Source: Roseibium alexandrii DFL-11
GTDB lineage: Bacteria; Pseudomonadota; Alphaproteobacteria; Rhizobiales; Stappiaceae
NCBI RefSeq assembly: GCF_000158095.2
Contig: NZ_CM011002.1
Span: 2,947,203-3,011,202, forward strand
Length of the DNA: 64,000 bases
Direction of reading: 5' to 3'
A program made the position numbers and the translations under genes. The notes below the pieces were generated by a model. The model made no database searches, was not told the DNA's origin, and saw only the letters and a program-made list of their open reading frames with translations. Positions 61,264 to 64,000 of this stretch are shown here, in pieces (position 1 is the stretch's first letter; each line of letters begins with the position of its first letter).

Positions 61264-62183
61264 TGGTTCTTCTCCGCCATTTTCTGTTGCTGGTTCTGGA
61301 AAAGAACAATCGGGATCACGAGGATCAGCAAGAGGATCACTGCGACCGCCGAGGCCACCGGCCAGTCGCGGTTGTTAAAGAACTCCACCCACAGCGTCTT
61401 GCCGATCATCAGCGTTTCAGACCCGCCGAGAAGGTCTGGGATAACGAACTCCCCAACCGCTGGAATGAACACGAGGAAGCAGCCTGCGATAACACCAGGA
61501 AGCGACAAGGGAACTGTGATCTTCCAGAATGCTTTCCATGGCGGGCAGCCAAGGTCCTCTGCGGCTTCGAGCAAACTGCCATCCAGTTTTTCAAGACTGG
61601 CATAAAGCGGCAGCACCAGGAACGGCAGGTAGGAGTATACGATACCGATATAGACCGCGACATTGGTGTTCAGGATCACCAGCGGATCGTCAATGAGGCC
61701 CAGCATCATCAGGAACTGATTGAGAAGGCCCTCGTTTTTGAGAATACCAATCCACGCGTACACGCGAATAAGAAAGCTGGTCCAAAACGGCAGGATCACC
61801 AGCATCAATAGGGTCGGCCGCCAAGCTTCCGGGCTGCGCGCCATACCGTAGGCGATCGGGTAGCCAATCAGTAGGGTAATGAGTGTGGAAACTGCGGCAA
61901 TGTAGACCGATGAGACGTAGGACTTCCAGTAAAGGGCATCTTCCGTCAGCCAGATATAGTTCTCAAGAGAGAGCTCAGTGAGCGCTTCCCGAAAAGCCTG
62001 CCAGCCTTCAGCCAAATCGAACGTCGGAAAGTACGGAGGAATGGCAATCGCAACTTGCGACAGCGATATTTTAAAGACGATCAGAAACGGCGCGAGGAAG
62101 AAAATCAGCAGCCAGAAATAAGGAACTGCAATCAGTCCCCAGCCGCCGATGCCCCGTTTGGATTTAGGTGCCGCTTTGCTCAT
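61260..62183 (-). CDS. potH: Polyamine ABC transporter permease (PotH/PotB-like)
   Basis: First permease of the polyamine importer. The 307-residue protein has about six transmembrane segments, a hydrophilic periplasmic loop after the first (residues 45-85) and the EAA motif AEDLGCPPWKAFWKITVPLSL. It is 10 bases after the potG stop and coupled to potI by an ATGA overlap. Together the two permeases form the channel for PotG. Confidence 0.92.
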   Translation of the reverse strand: MSKAAPKSKRGIGGWGLIAVPYFWLLIFFLAPFLIVFKISLSQVAIAIPPYFPTFDLAEGWQAFREALTELSLENYIWLTEDALYWKSYVSSVYIAAVSTLITLLIGYPIAYGMARSPEAWRPTLLMLVILPFWTSFLIRVYAWIGILKNEGLLNQFLMMLGLIDDPLVILNTNVAVYIGIVYSYLPFLVLPLYASLEKLDGSLLEAAEDLGCPPWKAFWKITVPLSLPGVIAGCFLVFIPAVGEFVIPDLLGGSETLMIGKTLWVEFFNNRDWPVASAVAVILLLILVIPIVLFQNQQQKMAEKNQ

Positions 62184-62193
62184 GCCGCCCTCC

Positions 62194-63363
62194 TCATCCG
62201 GTCAGGATCACACCGGCGTCCCGGTCAAATGTCAGGATAACATTTTCATCCCACGTAATCGGGTTTTCGACCATACGCGAGATGTTGGCTTTGGTGGCAC
62301 GTAAAATGTCATGATCGTCCTCACCAACCTTCGCGTGGAAGATGGAAACGTCGCCAAGATAGGCGATGTCCCAGACAATCCCACCGATCTGATTGGTCAC
62401 GGAATCTTCTGGCTGCCCCTGCGAAATACGCATTTTCTCCGGCCGGATAGCATACCAGACCGTATCGCCAACCGAGGCGGATGTGGTCTGTTCCGTGTCA
62501 ATGGCGAAGTCGCCAACGGCCGCTTGCATGCGGGTTCCGTTATCGCCTTTCTCCAGAACCTTTGCCTCAATCAAGTTCACATCGCCGATAAAGTCGGCAA
62601 CAAACTTGGAGTTCGGCGCTTCGTAAATCTCGGAGGGCGTTGCCACTTGAACAAGCTCGCCGCGATCCATGACAGCGATCCGGTCGGCGACCGTCATTGC
62701 TTCTTCCTGATCGTGCGTAACGATCAGGAACGTCATTTTCAAATCTTCCTGAAGCGCCATGAGCTCAAACTGCGTTTCCTCGCGCAGTTTGCGATCGAGT
62801 GCGCCCAATGGTTCATCGAGCAGCAAGACCTTAGGCCGTTTTGCGAGAGACCGAGCCAGCGCGACGCGCTGCCGCTGGCCGCCGGACAACTGGTGCGGCT
62901 TGCGCTTGGCGAATTGCTCAAGTTTGGTCAGCCGCAGCATTTCGGCGACCCGATCATCAATTTCCGTTTTCGAAAGGTTGTCCTGCTCCAGGCCGAACGC
63001 AATGTTCTTCTCAACGCTCATATGCGGGAAAAGCGCGTAGGACTGGAACATCATGTTGGACGGCCGCCGGAAAGGCGGAATGCCGGACAAGTCCTGGCCA
63101 TCCAGAAAGATCTCACCGGAGGTGGGCGTCTCGAACCCGGCGAGCATCCGCATCAACGTGGTCTTTCCGCAGCCGGACCCGCCAAGGAGCGCAAAGAACT
63201 CCCGCTTGTAGATCTTGAGTGAGAGATTGTTGACCGCGATGAAGTCACCAAACTTCTTGGTAACATTGCGAAATTCGATAAACGGCTTTTGTTCCGGATC
63301 TTCCCAGGGAACAAATTCGCGGCGCACTGGTCCGATCGTCTTTTTAGCCAAGGTATCCCCCAC
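62194..63363 (-). CDS. potG: Polyamine ABC transporter ATP-binding protein (PotG/PotA-like)
   Basis: ATPase of the importer. The 389-residue protein has Walker A GGSGCGKTT, a signature LSGGQRQRVALARSLAKRP, Walker B VLLLDEPLGALDRK, and a C-terminal TOBE-type domain (MQAAVGDFAIDTE through IRPEKMRIS). Sequences of this kind serve the spermidine/putrescine family. It follows potF by about 65 bases that contain a strong hairpin, which may lower its expression relative to the binding protein. Confidence 0.93.
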   Translation of the reverse strand: MGDTLAKKTIGPVRREFVPWEDPEQKPFIEFRNVTKKFGDFIAVNNLSLKIYKREFFALLGGSGCGKTTLMRMLAGFETPTSGEIFLDGQDLSGIPPFRRPSNMMFQSYALFPHMSVEKNIAFGLEQDNLSKTEIDDRVAEMLRLTKLEQFAKRKPHQLSGGQRQRVALARSLAKRPKVLLLDEPLGALDRKLREETQFELMALQEDLKMTFLIVTHDQEEAMTVADRIAVMDRGELVQVATPSEIYEAPNSKFVADFIGDVNLIEAKVLEKGDNGTRMQAAVGDFAIDTEQTTSASVGDTVWYAIRPEKMRISQGQPEDSVTNQIGGIVWDIAYLGDVSIFHAKVGEDDHDILRATKANISRMVENPITWDENVILTFDRDAGVILTG

Positions 63364-63393
63364 CCCACGAAGAACTGTGACACAAAAAGTCCA

Positions 63394-63415
63394 CCGGACG
63401 GCAAGTGCCGTCCGG
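63394..63415 (-). other. Stem-loop between potF and potG
   Basis: Perfect 9-bp arms CCGGACGGC (63394-63402) and GCCGTCCGG (63407-63415) with a four-base loop. On the minus strand the stem is followed after a few bases by TTTTT (63382-63386). Likely an attenuating terminator or mRNA stabiliser that favours the binding protein. Confidence 0.6.
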
Positions 63416-63428
63416 CGGTTGTCTTGGG

Positions 63429-64000
63429 TTACTGTCCGCTTTTCACAGAAGTCCAGGACCGTGTCACAACGCGGTTCACCTTCGGCGGGTAGGACGTCAC
63501 GGTGTAGAGGTTTTCAACAGCCTCTGCCGGCGGATAAATCGCCGGATCGCCAATGACATCGTCATTCAGCATTTCTTGAGAGGCCTTGTTGCCGTTTGCG
63601 TAATAAACGTAGTTCGAGGCCTTCGCCATCACATCCGGGCGCATGATGTAGTTCAGGAATTCATGCGCTTCCTCTTTGTTTTTTGCGTCTGCCGGGATCG
63701 CCATCTGGTCGAACCACATCAGCGCGCCCTCTTTCGGAATGGCATATTCAACGGTAACACCGTTGTCGGCCTCTGCTGCGCGGTCACGGGCCTGTAGAAC
63801 GTCGCCAGACCAACCGACGGCCAAGCAGATGTCGCCATTTGCTAGCGCGTTAATGTACTCCGAGGAGTGGAATTTCTGGACATAGGGCCGGACCGATTTC
63901 AAAAGCTCGGTCGCTTTTTCGATGTCGCCCGTGTCCTTGCTGTCCGGGTCCAGTCCAAGATAGTTCAGCGCAGCCGGGAACAATTCGGTCGGCGCGTCAA
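63429..64000 (-). CDS. potF: Polyamine ABC transporter substrate-binding protein, C-terminal part (runs off window)
   Basis: Periplasmic binding protein of the spermidine/putrescine importer. Only about the last 190 residues are visible: the frame is still open at the right edge, where it reads DAPTELFPAALNYLGLD. That segment, with the aromatic motif near GWSGDVLQARDRA, the IPKEGALMWFDQMAIP strand and the closing PPAEAVENLYTVTSYP, is typical of PotF/PotD. Signal peptide and start lie outside. It begins the potFGHI operon. Confidence 0.9.
   Translation of the reverse strand, partial: DAPTELFPAALNYLGLDPDSKDTGDIEKATELLKSVRPYVQKFHSSEYINALANGDICLAVGWSGDVLQARDRAAEADNGVTVEYAIPKEGALMWFDQMAIPADAKNKEEAHEFLNYIMRPDVMAKASNYVYYANGNKASQEMLNDDVIGDPAIYPPAEAVENLYTVTSYPPKVNRVVTRSWTSVKSGQ

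Noticed and set aside
62311..63222. Plus-strand open frame of about 303 codons opposite potG
   Set aside because: Antisense shadow of a clear ABC ATPase gene; no motif and no ribosome site.
1..64000. CRISPR arrays, prophage, insertion sequences, integrases or toxin-antitoxin pairs
   Set aside because: I saw no spaced direct repeats, transposase or integrase motifs, or phage structural genes, and no clear toxin-antitoxin pair.

Overview
The window is a 64-kb piece of an alphaproteobacterial chromosome, most likely Hyphomicrobiales. The evidence is a PdhS/DivJ/PleC-type kinase gene with a perfect CtrA box, two phasin genes, a tRNA-His without G-1 and with A73, a plant/alphaproteobacterial-type glutamate-cysteine ligase, and alphaproteobacterial families such as DUF6460, DUF1127 and DUF3422. 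A Stappiaceae (Roseibium/Labrenzia-like) source is my best guess from general resemblance, not a measured result. Coding density is high, and I see no insertion sequence, prophage, CRISPR array or integrase.

Layout. 1-2943: hisS (3' part), hisZ, hisG in one operon. 2963-9753: tag, a CheZ-type phosphatase, DUF2927, an L,D-transpeptidase, a ClC antiporter, a LysR regulator and a c-type cytochrome. 9814-17683: DUF3422, a GntR regulator with an L-lactate dehydrogenase (lldD), an EamA exporter, two paralogous LysR regulators, DUF1127 and DUF937 proteins. 17824-26397: gshA, an rsmE/adenylate-cyclase operon, ilvA, xseA and two DUF805 membrane proteins, the second unusually AT-rich. 26448-32977: a complete C4-dicarboxylate TRAP system, dctB-dctD-dctP-dctQ-dctM, with a sigma-54 promoter before dctP. 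33126-45294: a universal stress protein behind an FNR/FixK-like box, a Pat-type acyl-CoA synthetase/acetyltransferase fusion, a thiamine-diphosphate enzyme, an APH/ATPase fusion, azlCD, TauE/SafE, DUF3291, pirin and a small GNAT.

45441-51459: tRNA-His, two phasins and a very large PAS histidine kinase. 51693-58447: iron ABC permease and binding protein (convergent), a second thiamine-diphosphate enzyme and an FtsH protease. 58501-64000: a structured palindromic repeat, scoBA, DUF6460 and the potIHGF polyamine ABC operon, which runs off the right end.

The window is mostly core and metabolic. Several parts point to carbon and redox regulation: lactate oxidation, C4-dicarboxylate uptake under NtrC-type control, polyhydroxyalkanoate granule proteins, 3-oxoacid CoA transfer and an oxygen-responsive stress gene. 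The most interesting signals are regulatory: the CtrA box, an inverted repeat AATTGG-N13-CCAATT found at two unlinked promoters, and the hisS/tRNA-His pair. I found no clear, previously undescribed multi-gene system; the least explained genes are the DUF805 pair, the DUF937 protein and the linker of the large kinase.
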